57,348 nt of DNA from Endotrypanum monterogeii (taxonomy: Eukaryota; Euglenozoa; Kinetoplastea; Trypanosomatida; Trypanosomatidae), in contig CM007314.1 in the NCBI GenBank assembly GCA_000333855.2, positions 572,056-629,403 on the forward strand. The letters run 5' to 3'. The notes under the pieces were generated by a model. It saw only the letters and a list, made by a program, of their open reading frames with translations, was not told the DNA's origin and searched no databases. This document shows positions 9,571 through 19,984 of the stretch, piece after piece. The translations under genes were made by a program, and so were the position numbers. Numbering within the stretch: the stretch's first letter is position 1; each line of letters starts with the position of its first letter.

Positions 9571-10061
9571 GCAAGCTGTGCGCGTGAGCTCGGTGCATCG
9601 ACACGGCCGCAGGCGGCAGTACAGTCACTCCGAAACATTAGCATGTCCCTCCGTTTGTTCTGGGGTGCACACCACTACCAGACTCGCCCCCACCTGTTTT
9701 CCTTTGTCTGTCGTCGTCGTCCTCGGTTTTTCCGCCCAACGCCCTGATGACGGTGCCTCTGCACAGGCGTTGGCTCACGCTGCCCCGAAAATCCCGGGCG
9801 CCGAGGGGGCGCAGGTATCGTCTTGCCACGGGTCGTCTTGGAGACCCCACCAGCAATGAAACCTGCAGATTGCTGCTGAAGGTGTGCGTGTCCAGGGGGG
9901 TGGGCAGCGCACCTTGGCATGTGACGCTGCAGGCCGATATGGATCGTTGATGCCCCAGCCCAGTGCCCCTCCTCCCTCCCTCCCCCCTTTGTCCCCCTCC
10001 CTATCGCATCAATCGGGGAAAATCATCCCCGACAACCGCCATGCAGGCACCCGCACACCTC
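9571..10061 (+). repeat. Dispersed direct repeat, right copy (SIDER-like)
   Basis: Same orientation as 1-489 and about 99% identical where both are readable, 9.57 kb away. It lies in the spacer between the ama1-like gene and the kinesin gene. It holds a C-rich tract (9968-10010) and no coding region. The boundary after 'cccgcacacctc' is sharp: the following sequence (CTGCAGCGAAGG) differs from the left copy. SIDER-type retroposon identity is an inference from size, location and copy number. Confidence 0.9.
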
Positions 10062-10378
10062 TGCAGCGAAGGAGTCTCAGAGTGGCTGTGTGTGCATACA
10101 TGTATTTTTTTTTTTTGCTCGGAGGATAGGACGCCATGTCAATGATGATGTAGTGCGGGAGGGTATGTCTGGGGCGCCTGCGTAGGAAATTCTCTGGGAG
10201 TACACCTGGTGTGTGGGAGCCCCTGTGATGCGGTGCCGGTTTTGCTAGTAGAGTTTTTTTTTTGTTGCTGATCATCGCTACGCGCTGGCATGTCGTCTCT
10301 TTATATCCCAGTTGAGGTCAAAGGACTTGGTGCTTCATATTAATAATTATATACAAATATACACATACACACACACAC

Positions 10379-10413
<35 letters not shown>

Positions 10414-10828
10414 GTATTGTTGCCCTAACAAGAAAAAGTGTACGCTAGCGAGTTCTAATAAATTGTTATCACATCAGGATGTGTGTTGACGACGCACTTG
10501 TGCTTCGATCATAGCTACACACAAGCAAAATATATATATATGAAAATTATATTTATATATATTTTACGTATACCCATTCATGTCTGTCTGTGTGTGTATA
10601 CGGTCATGTAGGTACACCCATCTAGCTCAAGATAACATCGCTCCCCACTAACTCTGTGCTTAGCTCTCCGTACGTGGATAGACTGTAAAGGGATAAAGTC
10701 ATTGCGCACCTCACATACCACTCTTGTTTTTCACATTTTATTCAATTCATTTGGGAAAAATCAGTCGATATTTCCACGACGCATCCAAGAGGTGCAAATT
10801 TGACGATTACAGACAGTGCCAACAGTTC
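10062..10828. other. Spacer with AT and CA microsatellites
   Basis: No gene is seen. CA repeats (about 10361-10378) lead into a pure TA tract at 10382-10412. Shorter TA tracts occur near 10530-10565, and T-runs near 10105 and 10254. Confidence 0.7.
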
Positions 10829-10878
10829 AACTTGCTTTCTTTCCGTCCTTCCCTCCCCCTCCCCCTCCCCCCACACAG
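10829..10878 (+). promoter_or_regulatory. Probable spliced-leader acceptor for the kinesin gene
   Basis: A strong pyrimidine tract (10834-10872) ends in CACACAG with the AG at 10877-10878. If used, the 5' UTR is about 230 nt and carries one upstream ORF (ATG at 10899, stop at 11013-11015). Weaker AGs nearer the coding start (about 11063-11090) would avoid it. Confidence 0.55.
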
Positions 10879-10898
10879 ACGCATACTACCATTCACTT

Positions 10899-11015
10899 AT
10901 GCAGAGACAGGCAGATACAAACGAATCATCACTTCCCCACACCGTTACATCAAAGAGCGCTGCGAATAAAGAAAGAAAGGTAAGTGCGACGGCACAAGAG
11001 CCATCACGCGCCTAG
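10899..11015 (+). other. Possible upstream ORF in the kinesin leader
   Basis: An ATG at 10899 opens a 38-codon frame that stops at 11013-11015, before the kinesin ATG at 11109 and in a different frame. It would be the first ORF on a transcript spliced at 10878. The peptide has no recognised identity. Confidence 0.35.
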
Positions 11016-11108
11016 AGAAGATAAATATATTTATATATATTTATATTTATATATAGGATACCTCCCAGTTAGCCTTTTTCGGGTATATAGTGCCGACGGT
11101 TCATCTCG

Positions 11109-14100
11109 ATGTCGGAGCAGCGTATCACAGTCGCGGTTCGAATTCGCCCCCCAATTGGTGGTGAGCGCTACGATCCCGTGTGTGCTCGCAAAGCAGACGA
11201 TGATCAAACTATCATCGTTCAGGCTGACGAAGCGGCCGCTAACGTCAGCGGTGCCAGCGCCTTTCAGTATGACTATGTGTTTGACGCGATGGACGACCAA
11301 GTTGCTGTCTACGAGGAGAGCGTACAGGAGATGATCGACCACGCTCTCTCGGGGTATAACGCGACGGTCTTCACCTACGGCCAGACTGGGTCGGGTAAGA
11401 CCTACACCATACTTGGCAATTCATCTACAGGCAACAAAGTGACGCAAGATTCAGGTGTCTTCATGCGCGTCTTCGATGACTTGTTTCGATACCAAGAGTC
11501 CGTCAGGGGTCGAATTCACATTCTTATCGCGCTCTCTGCACTGGAGCTGTACGTTGAGGACGTGATGGACTTGTTATCTAGCAAAAAGAAATTAAAACTG
11601 CGCGAGACCCCAGAGGAAACAATTACTCTTGGCATCAACACAGTGGAGGTGCGCAGCATGGCGGACGTCTTGCGCAATTTTGAAGTTGCGAACTCCTTCC
11701 GCTCTGTGACGGCCACTAAAATGAACGACACCAGCTCACGAAGCCACGCACTGTTCTTCATTGATCTTTTTCAGATTCCGAAGGAAAAGTGCCCAGGTGA
11801 GCCGAAGCTGTCGCAGCTCCTCGACGAAGCAGGCGTGTTTCTGCCACACGGCGTTCCTGGTGTCACTAGGTCCCGAATTGCCCTCGTGGATCTCGCCGGC
11901 AGCGAGCGAGTGAAGCGCTCTGGTGTGTCTGGACAGGCCATGGTGGAGGCGCAGGCAATCAACAAGTCGCTCTCTACTCTTGGAACAGTAATTAACGCCA
12001 TGTACGTGCGAAACCCTCACATTCCGTTCCGCGAGTCCAAGCTGACGAAACTCCTGAAGCCGTGCTTTGTCGACACGAGTTCTCGCCTCTTGCTCATTGG
12101 GCAGGTAGCTCCACCCTCCAGCAGCGCGTCCGAGTCGCTAGGGACGCTTCGTTTCTGCGACCGTGTGAAGGGGCTTAAGGCAGGGCAGGTCATGGGCTTC
12201 AGTGACCCTGCCGCAGAGGAGGCCTATCTGCAGACGCGCCGCGTGAACGAAGAACTGCTCGCTGAGATGCACATACTCAACGCCCAGTACTATTACGAAG
12301 CAGTCCTTGTGCAGCGTCTAGCAGCGGCCAAAGGTGTGCCCGCTGCCCAAGAGCGGCAGCGCGTGATGGAAGAGCTGCAGGCAGGCGCGGCTGATATTTT
12401 GGAGCGAAAAGAGCGCGAAGCGCTCGAGAAGGCGCAGTGCGATGCAACTGCGCAGTGCAACGCGGAGGTAGAGCAGTTTGTGGTGCACATGAACGCTCTC
12501 ATAGATGAATACGAGCAAGTGGCCCGTGCGGTAAAAAAGGAAAAGAAGGGGCAGAAAAAGCTGCGCGAAGAGCAAGAGTTGGAGCAGGAGACGCTATTGC
12601 ACGAGGCCAAGAAGGCCAAGAAGCACCGGATTAAAATGCAGGAAAGTGTTGCTGCCGCACTTCAACAACTCGAGGCGATGAGCAAGGAGATAAGTTCCGT
12701 TGATGAACAGATCGAGACTATGAAGAATAATACTTCGATTGATCTAAACAGCATCGATAGTGCAGCCGCGCCGTCGAACAAGATCATTTCTGATGAGGTC
12801 GAGGAGGCTATGCACAACCTCGTCGAGTCTTTTTACAACCATGCCACAGAGCAAAATCGTCTCTACTCGATGTTCGTCTCGCGCCTGTCTGCTACACGAC
12901 GGGAGCGGACCCAAGTGCGGCGGATGAAGCTGATGAGCTCTACCTTGGTTTCGGAAGGTACCCTTCTGTACGACTTGATCGGTTTCCTTGTTGATCGTGC
13001 TGTCGATATCTCGGAGGGAGACCTCTCGATGGGGACGAAGTGGGGCTGGCACGACGTCGACGGTCTAAGCCAACACCTCCTATGCGCGGATGAGATGTAT
13101 CCCCCACTTTTGCCATCTGAATATGAGCAACTGGACGCCGAAGACCAGCCGCTCCGCGAGGAGACACACAACATTACCTTCCTCAGCTCGGACGAGAGTG
13201 ATGGGGAGAATTCTCACCACGCTGCTGAGTCGCGTCGCATCCGGCAGATCCGAGATGTCGCATACGCCGCTAAGGCTGCCGGCCAAAGCTTGCCGGGCAC
13301 CCGCGATGAGGGTGGTAGCCACAGTGAGTCAGGTAAGGGTGACTTCAACAGCGAGAGCAACGATGGGAAAACGAACAGACAGGAATCTGGCTCTGCACCG
13401 GCACAACTAACAACCCACTCAGAGTGGATGGATGGACAGCTTCAGGGCCGAAAACCACCGCCAGATGCATCTGTCGCCGTGGAGGACGTTGTCGAAGAGC
13501 AGCAGGCCACAGTATCTATAGACCGCCATCCAGGCAATGGAAACAGCTCAGCCCTTGACCCAGGTGCCGCAGCTGCAACTGTTCCAATCCTGCAGAACGG
13601 CATTGCATCTGTCAGCGGTGTGAAGACCGACCCTACTGACGATGCCTGTACAGGCAACTCAGGTCAAAACGGGAAATCAAACGGTACGCTGACTGCGGTG
13701 GCAGCGGTGTCTAAAAGCAGCGTGGGTGAGGAATACAACGTTGAGTCCAGCGAAGCGGGGTCCTCGTCGTCGCCATCAGGGAGTGAGGGTAACGGGAACT
13801 CGCCGGAATCCGTAGCTGATGGCACATCCGCCAACAAGGAGAAAGAGGAGGATCTGTCTCTGCCGGGGGCCCCGTGCGCCTCCTATCACGAAAAAGAATC
13901 TCGCGCGTTGATGAAGGTCTACGACTCGCCGACACTTGTGCAAGACCTTCTCCGCTTCCTTCGGAGCGGTTCCCGCATGATCAAGCATTGCCGTCGTGGC
14001 AAACCGCATGAGCGCATCTTCTGGGTCTCGACACAGCGCGGGAAGAAACTGCTGTTTTGGAAAGAGCCAGACTCCCGCGGAGAGGATTTTGCCTGTGTTG

Positions 14101-14705
14101 ATCTTAGTGAAGTGAGCTTCATCCAAGTTGGCTGCTTTGGCAAGGTGTTCAGCCGTCATCGCATTCCCCCTTCAGATCCCGCTTTCTTCCGTGCATTCAC
14201 CATTGGGCTGAAACGTGGTGGGCGAACGGTGGATGTGGTAGCGGAGACTCTCCCCGACTATGAGGCATGGGTGATCGGTCTTTCACACCTCATCGGCCTA
14301 GACCCTGTTTGGGGAGGAAAAATTGACCTCACGACAGAAATGGGCACTGATCAGCTAACGTACTTCGAGTCTAGCGTATGCGAATCGAATTATATTCGCC
14401 CGCTGGATTACCTTGAGCTCAAGAGACAAGTGCAACAGGTTGCAAAACGTACGATCGAGGTGCTGAGTGAGTGCGGCGGCGATACCTTGCGCGCCCAGGC
14501 GATGCTCAGCGGTATTCATCCCCCGGCGATAAACAAAAACGGCGCTGTGTACATGACGAAAGGTGAGCTTCGGTTTCTGATGGCAGACACCTTCGATATT
14601 ATTCGTGTGTCACGTCTGTGGCTCCTTTTTCAACAGATGAACCTCATCTATGACGATGACTTTAACCCCCCAACGGCCTTCGGCATCACACTGCGTGCAT
14701 CGTGA
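11109..14705 (+). CDS. Kinesin, N-terminal motor with C-terminal PH-like domain
   Basis: A 1198-residue microtubule motor. The motor domain fills residues 1 to about 350. Key motifs are the P-loop GQTGSGKT (91-98), switch I NDTSSRSH (206-213), switch II DLAGSE (261-266) and NKSLSTLG (285-292), all intact, so an active ATPase is expected. Predicted coiled coil, rich in Glu/Lys/Ala/Gln, spans about 375-545 and implies dimerisation. A low-complexity Ser/Gly/Glu linker follows (about 700-920). Residues 940-1067 look like a pleckstrin-homology fold, ending in an amphipathic helix around YEAWVIGLSHLIG. This suggests binding to membrane or another cargo surface, as in KIF1-type motors, though the rest does not identify the kinesin-3 family. 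The C-terminal 130 residues are of unknown type. The start is the first ATG giving a complete motor beta-1 strand (ITVAVRIRP). Confidence 0.95.
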   Translation: MSEQRITVAVRIRPPIGGERYDPVCARKADDDQTIIVQADEAAANVSGASAFQYDYVFDAMDDQVAVYEESVQEMIDHALSGYNATVFTYGQTGSGKTYTILGNSSTGNKVTQDSGVFMRVFDDLFRYQESVRGRIHILIALSALELYVEDVMDLLSSKKKLKLRETPEETITLGINTVEVRSMADVLRNFEVANSFRSVTATKMNDTSSRSHALFFIDLFQIPKEKCPGEPKLSQLLDEAGVFLPHGVPGVTRSRIALVDLAGSERVKRSGVSGQAMVEAQAINKSLSTLGTVINAMYVRNPHIPFRESKLTKLLKPCFVDTSSRLLLIGQVAPPSSSASESLGTLRFCDRVKGLKAGQVMGFSDPAAEEAYLQTRRVNEELLAEMHILNAQYYYEAVLVQRLAAAKGVPAAQERQRVMEELQAGAADILERKEREALEKAQCDATAQCNAEVEQFVVHMNALIDEYEQVARAVKKEKKGQKKLREEQELEQETLLHEAKKAKKHRIKMQESVAAALQQLEAMSKEISSVDEQIETMKNNTSIDLNSIDSAAAPSNKIISDEVEEAMHNLVESFYNHATEQNRLYSMFVSRLSATRRERTQVRRMKLMSSTLVSEGTLLYDLIGFLVDRAVDISEGDLSMGTKWGWHDVDGLSQHLLCADEMYPPLLPSEYEQLDAEDQPLREETHNITFLSSDESDGENSHHAAESRRIRQIRDVAYAAKAAGQSLPGTRDEGGSHSESGKGDFNSESNDGKTNRQESGSAPAQLTTHSEWMDGQLQGRKPPPDASVAVEDVVEEQQATVSIDRHPGNGNSSALDPGAAAATVPILQNGIASVSGVKTDPTDDACTGNSGQNGKSNGTLTAVAAVSKSSVGEEYNVESSEAGSSSSPSGSEGNGNSPESVADGTSANKEKEEDLSLPGAPCASYHEKESRALMKVYDSPTLVQDLLRFLRSGSRMIKHCRRGKPHERIFWVSTQRGKKLLFWKEPDSRGEDFACVDLSEVSFIQVGCFGKVFSRHRIPPSDPAFFRAFTIGLKRGGRTVDVVAETLPDYEAWVIGLSHLIGLDPVWGGKIDLTTEMGTDQLTYFESSVCESNYIRPLDYLELKRQVQQVAKRTIEVLSECGGDTLRAQAMLSGIHPPAINKNGAVYMTKGELRFLMADTFDIIRVSRLWLLFQQMNLIYDDDFNPPTAFGITLRAS

Positions 14706-17700
14706 TAGAATCGTATCCTCACATATAGAGTAACGCTACGTGTCGCATATCGGTCTGTGAATTTGCGATGGGAGCAGGCTGCTGCTTCTCACCGCGGAAG
14801 TGTCACGGAGATGTACCCCGCCCCCTTTTTGTTGTCCTATTGCACTTTTACCTCCTTGAACGTATCAAACACAAACATTAGAAAGGGAGCATTGCATCAT
14901 TAGTCATAGCGTCTGTGTCGCGGAGGGAGAAGACGGAGGCGTTAGCCGCCCCAGGCCCAAATTTCGTCTTGCGTTGATCTGGTCTCTGTGTGTACGGTGT
15001 GTGCAGGGGGGTTGGGTTGGAAAGGCTGTCATCATTGCCTACACGTGTTTATGTATGCTTACTTATGATGTTACGCTTGCGCAGCGGCAGTATATCTCTG
15101 TGTCCGTGTGTGTACCGTATACTCGGATTTTTTTGTATTATAGATTTTCCTGCAGCACCACCACTTTTCTCGCTGTAAACTTTATTGACTCCTATCGTCT
15201 TCCCCTTTTTATTTTGCTTCTTCAATGTCATACTCCGTTCCTATCTTTCTTTTTCTCTCTTCACGCCGGCCTAGTTTTTTTTTTTTTGTTTGTCTCGTCT
15301 CCATATTGTTGTCGATGGTCCTCCCGTCCCCCGGTTTTTTTTTTTTCGTTGTACCTCTCACTGTGTTTCTCCCTTCCCTTGTACCCATCGTGCCCCATGT
15401 TTGTGCTGTTGTTGGCACTCACCACCGTCGCGTTCATCTCTAGTCGACCATGTTTTGGCTTATTTTTGCTCCTTTTCTCACAATTTTTTTTTTCTTCTTG
15501 CATGGTCTCTTCTGTTGCTGTTGGTCAGATGTGGACAAGGTTGGGTTCGGCAGCCTCGCGTCGCTCTCTCTTTTTTTTCGCGCTTTCTCATTTGTTTTAG
15601 TTTGCTTTTATTTCGTGGATGTTTTCTTTTCCAGGTTTTACGCGACGAGAGCGCAATCCTTTTGTTTGTATTCCCTCCTCTCGCCCCCCCCCCAAAAAAA
15701 AAAAACGCACACGCATACATGCACAAACGTACGCACGCGCATATGTTTGTCTTGCCCACTACTCTCACAAACCACAATACACTGTCTCGTTCTCTCACCT
15801 CCCTTCTTTTGTGTCTTGTGCAGAGGCGATGCCCATGGCGAGTGGGAATAAGTGTCTGTATAGGCGCCTCCGTCTATGCGAATCGCACGGAAACAGTCTG
15901 CAGTATTTCGAGAAAAAGAATGTTACCATCGTGTTGCTAAGAAAGATGAAAAAAGGGAAATGTGAAGCGCCAAAGAAATGTGTGTGTGTGTGTGTGTCAT
16001 ATTGCTGGCAGAAAAAAAGGAGGAGGTGACACGTAAAAAGGAGCTGTGAACGCGATGCCTAATGGGACAAAGAAGAAAACGACACATAAAATCCTCCCTC
16101 ATTCCCTCCCTGCTCTTCTCCGACCATTACGTTCTGTCCTCCGCGTGCACATCGCTGTGTACAGGTATTCTGTCCCTGAAAAATGTCTCTGCGTGGTGAT
16201 TTTCCAGTGATGATCGCCACAACAGCAACGCGCGTGTTTTTACACGTGCGTCTCTTTGCGACAGGTACACACACTCACTAGATAATGCACTCACCTGTAA
16301 GCACGCCGCGTCCTACCCTGTTCCTCCTCCTTTTTTTTTTTTTCACGCATCTCATCAATGGTGTGATCATATCTGTTCGCTTCACTATTGATGGGGTAAA
16401 GTTGGGAGAGGAGGAAGACGAGCTCTGACATGTGAGAGATTCGGGGCGGGGGAGGGAGTTAAAAAGTGCAGGGGGGGTGTAGTGGCCCCCTGCAACCCCC
16501 CTCCCCCCCCTCCCCCCCTCCCCAACTGGCGAGTAAAGGCGGTTTTATTAGTGCCACTTCATCGCGTTTTCTCCTTAGTCTCGGTGAATGATGTTGACCG
16601 TTTTTTTTTTTTACTTATATTTTCGGAGGTGAAAGGGGAGAAATGCCCTGTTTTTCTTTTCACGCTGTGAATTTGTTTTATCTAATTCTCAAAAGACGCT
16701 CACACACAACCTTTCCTCGCTAGCGTATCGACGTCTTTCCTCCCATAAAAAATGTTGTGGTTTTTCTCTGCGCATGAGCATGTCTCCGCACGAGTGTGTG
16801 TGTACACAACAAGCTATGAATTGATTTTACCATTCCCACCCGATCTCGCGCCATTTTTTTTTTTTCGTTTGGTGTCTCAATGAAAATGCTGGTTCAGGTT
16901 AATGCGTCTCCCTTTGTTTTTTCTCGCCATGTACTATATTTTGTGTCTTATGTTTCTATCGACACCCAGTCCTGTCCCCGTCCCCCTTTTCAATTCTCCC
17001 TTTTCTGCCGCTTTCTTTCTTTCTTATAGCACCGCCTCTCCGCTTCTTTGTATGCTTGCCATTTCGTTGTCGTTTGCACTTAATAATACCGCTTCGCGCC
17101 CCTTCTGGCGATTAAAGTTAGGGTTTCCAAGCAGAGGAAACACCAGTACTTCTTTTCCTTCCGGATGCTTGTGTGCTTAGTTTGTCTTGGGCGTGTTTCT
17201 AAATTCGTCCCGGTATGTGTATGTGTGTCGTGGGTGTCGTGTGCCGCTCAAAGAAAATATATATATATATATATGCGGAGCTGTCCTCTTCTCCTATCCC
17301 CCCCTCCTCCCCATCTGCGTTTTGACTTTAGGTAGCACCGTTTTTTTTTTGTCTTTTTTGTTTTCGTATGTTTTTTTTCAATTTTGTTTTTGGGAACCGA
17401 TACGTTGGGTATCAAATTGAGTTCTTTTGACCCTTGCCCTACAAGGCAACGTTTTTTTTTTGTCGTGTCTTCATGTAAACATGGACTTTGTCAGCCTTTG
17501 AAGCAGTGTCTCTTTTTCGCCGAGGCACATCTCTCTTCTCTCCATATGCCCATTCACTGTGCGACCGTCCTTGCGTTAGCATCGAAATATGCCGTCTCCA
17601 CATGATTTTCTGTTTTTTTTTCGCGCTTTTTGAGAAAACAAACCCCACTGCCTCTGTGTGTGTGTGTGTGTATTTGGATGTCATGTGGTGTTGATGATGG

Positions 17701-18338
17701 TCGAGAGGAAAGAGGGGCAGAGTGACAGGTAGGCGGCGGAGTTCTGCCCTCAAGTGGCGGTGCAACGGAATAGACGACATCCATGTGAGTAAAATACAAA
17801 CGGGCTGTACTTCATCCTGACTACCAACTGTGCCCTTCACAAGAAGAAAGGGAATGCAATTGGGTGAAAAGCAGAACAATAAATGAAGGGATAAGAATTC
17901 TCGAACCTCTTTTGATGCGCTTCCCCCCCTTCCCCTTTTCTACTGTCTATTTCAATCCTATAGGATAGGGGAATGATTCTGATGGATGTCGCCAACTGTT
18001 TTTTCCCCATGTATCACGACTTGAGAAGTGCCTTCCTAACTGTGCGGGTGTATTTTTTTTCCTGATGTGTATCATCGCTATGATTTTTTTCCTCGAGAGA
18101 TCCAGGGGGAATTAAAAAAAAAAAACTTAAAGAAGTAGGGCAAAGGAAGTGAGAGGGCGACACATCCTACTTGTATACACGATGTCACGGTACCTATCGC
18201 TACTGTTGTGGTATTCTCAATGAAAAAAGACTTGGTTATCTGCTGCACTACCCTACATATGCACCCTCAACCCTCCATCCCTTTCCTTTTGTACAGCACA
18301 AGTCGCTTCTCCGAGTATTGCCCTGTTTCTGTATATTA

Positions 18339-18377
<39 letters not shown>

Positions 18378-18656
18378 TCTGTGTGTGTATTTTTTTTTAA
18401 TCTTCGCTGACGGATATCAAACTAAGACGCATCCATCTTTCGGGACGTACACAAAGGAGAACGCCTCACCCCTGCATCTCCCCGTTTCCCAAATCGACAT
18501 TGTTATTTTTTTGTTTTCATGTCTGTGCTTTCCACAGATTTCGAAAATCTTCATTATAACGCAAACTGACTTCATCGACTACGAAATCACTCTTCTCTCT
18601 GCTGTTTCTTTTGCTGTTTGTTTTCGTGTGTTTTTTTCAAGGGAGCCAGCGTATTG
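14706..18656. other. Long gene-free interval between kinesin and nuclease
   Basis: About 4 kb with no credible gene on either strand. Much of it is T- or C-rich on the + strand, with homopolymer T runs near 15275, 15335, 15490, 16330, 16605, 16855, 17340 and 17455. Others are a C/A run at 15686-15705, GT repeats (15981-15997, 17655-17671) and TA tracts at 17257-17274 and 18343-18374. Open frames up to 216 residues translate into Phe/Leu/Ser/Cys low complexity and are rejected. It could hold a very long 3' UTR, unrecognised non-coding RNAs or the residue of a lost gene. Confidence 0.6.
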
Positions 18657-18704
18657 TCGACTGCCCCTCATCCCCCTCTCCCATTTCCTGCATCCAGTCT
18701 ACAG
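18657..18704 (+). promoter_or_regulatory. Probable spliced-leader acceptor for the P1/S1 nuclease
   Basis: A pyrimidine tract (18657-18690) is followed by AGs at 18696-18697 and 18703-18704. The first ATG downstream is 18782, in frame with the nuclease. The ATG that gives a normal signal peptide is 18851. Confidence 0.5.
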
Positions 18705-18850
18705 CTTGTGCACCGCTGGTGGAGCGTCGACAAAAAAAAAAAAAAAGATTGAGAGAAGGCAGGTATCGGTATAATTCCTGCATGAATTTGTTGCACGAAT
18801 CAAAGCGAAACTCGCACGCTATCACGGTAGGTCGAAATTGCCTACTCACC

Positions 18851-19849
18851 ATGTTCTCGATTTTCACTTCACGGCGGTACCTCAGGGTATTCTGTCTCCT
18901 CGTAGTCAGTGTTTCGCTCTGTGTGACGGAGGCACTGGCATGGGGCTGCCTGGGGCACATGATCGTTGCTGAGATCGCGCGCCGTCGGCTGGATCCTGCC
19001 AACGAGGAAAAGATCGGTGCGATGGCGATGGTCTTTAGCAAGAGTGGTCCCTTTCGAGCGTCTCCGGACATGGTGCAGGCCGCCTGCTGGTCAGACGATT
19101 TGAAGATGTGGCACCAATACTCCATGAACACGTGGCACTTCATCGACATCCCGTATAATCCAGAAAACATCACCATCACCGATGCGGTGGATCCAGTCAA
19201 CATCACCACCGCGATTAACGATATGATGGTGGCGCTGCGTCACAGCAAGTCACCAATGTACGTGCTGAACTTTGCATGGGTGAGCCTGGTGCACTTCATA
19301 GGCGACCTGCATCAACCCCTGCACGCGGCAACGCTCTACTCTAAACACTTTCCACACGGCGACCACGGCGGAAACTCGATTAAGGTGCGCGTCCATGGAA
19401 AGGAAGTAAAGCTTCATGCCCTTTGGGATAATATTTGCTCCGTCACATCGCCGCACTACCCGCGCCCGCTATCCAGCACCGACTACGCTGCGATGGGGAA
19501 GACGGCAGACCGACTGGAAGACACCTACAAGTATTCGAAAGAGATGAAAACCGTCAGGAACGCGATGTTCATTGCAAATGAAAGCTTCGACTTCGCGGTC
19601 AACGCCTCCTACGCTGGGCTGGTCGAAGGCACGGAGCTCAGCAAAGATTACCTTGAACGGTGCACTGAAATCGCTGAGGGTCGACTGGTTCTCGGGGGCT
19701 ATCGTCTGGGTAACATCCTCAATGAATTGCTTTCTGGCATCCCTGTGGACGAGGCTATTCTTGAGGAGTTCCGTGCCAGCCGCCATAGCCGAGATTCAAC
19801 TTATGCAACCGATGAAAATATTGTAAGGCTGCGAGGTCACTCGCATTAG
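18851..19849 (+). CDS. P1/S1-type class I nuclease, secreted
   Basis: A 332-residue zinc-dependent nuclease that would cleave single-stranded nucleic acids and 3'-nucleotides for purine salvage. Residues 1-30 form a classic signal peptide (basic FTSRRYLR, hydrophobic core, ALA before cleavage). The mature chain then begins with Trp31, as this family needs because the N-terminal Trp coordinates zinc. Other zinc-site motifs are GHM (His36), CWSDD, WHFIDIPY, HFIGDLHQPLHAA, DHGGNS and HALWD, all present. Unlike the surface-anchored 3'-nucleotidase/nuclease, no C-terminal membrane helix is seen, so a secreted or lysosomal/flagellar-pocket enzyme is likely. An in-frame ATG at 18782 would add 23 residues and bury the signal peptide. 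I prefer 18851, but the splice site alone would favour 18782. Confidence 0.93.
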   Translation: MFSIFTSRRYLRVFCLLVVSVSLCVTEALAWGCLGHMIVAEIARRRLDPANEEKIGAMAMVFSKSGPFRASPDMVQAACWSDDLKMWHQYSMNTWHFIDIPYNPENITITDAVDPVNITTAINDMMVALRHSKSPMYVLNFAWVSLVHFIGDLHQPLHAATLYSKHFPHGDHGGNSIKVRVHGKEVKLHALWDNICSVTSPHYPRPLSSTDYAAMGKTADRLEDTYKYSKEMKTVRNAMFIANESFDFAVNASYAGLVEGTELSKDYLERCTEIAEGRLVLGGYRLGNILNELLSGIPVDEAILEEFRASRHSRDSTYATDENIVRLRGHSH

Positions 19850-19937
19850 GGCTGGTGTGTGCGTCATAGTTTGCGCTGGCGTGTACACAATAGCAGCAAT
19901 CTCGCGGTGAAAGAAGAGGAGGCTGCACTTGATATCT

Positions 19938-19984
<47 letters not shown>

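Noticed and set aside
15290..15940. 216-residue + strand frame in the 4-kb gap
   Set aside because: Phe/Ser/Leu/Cys runs come from T- and C-homopolymers; codon use is unlike the real genes.
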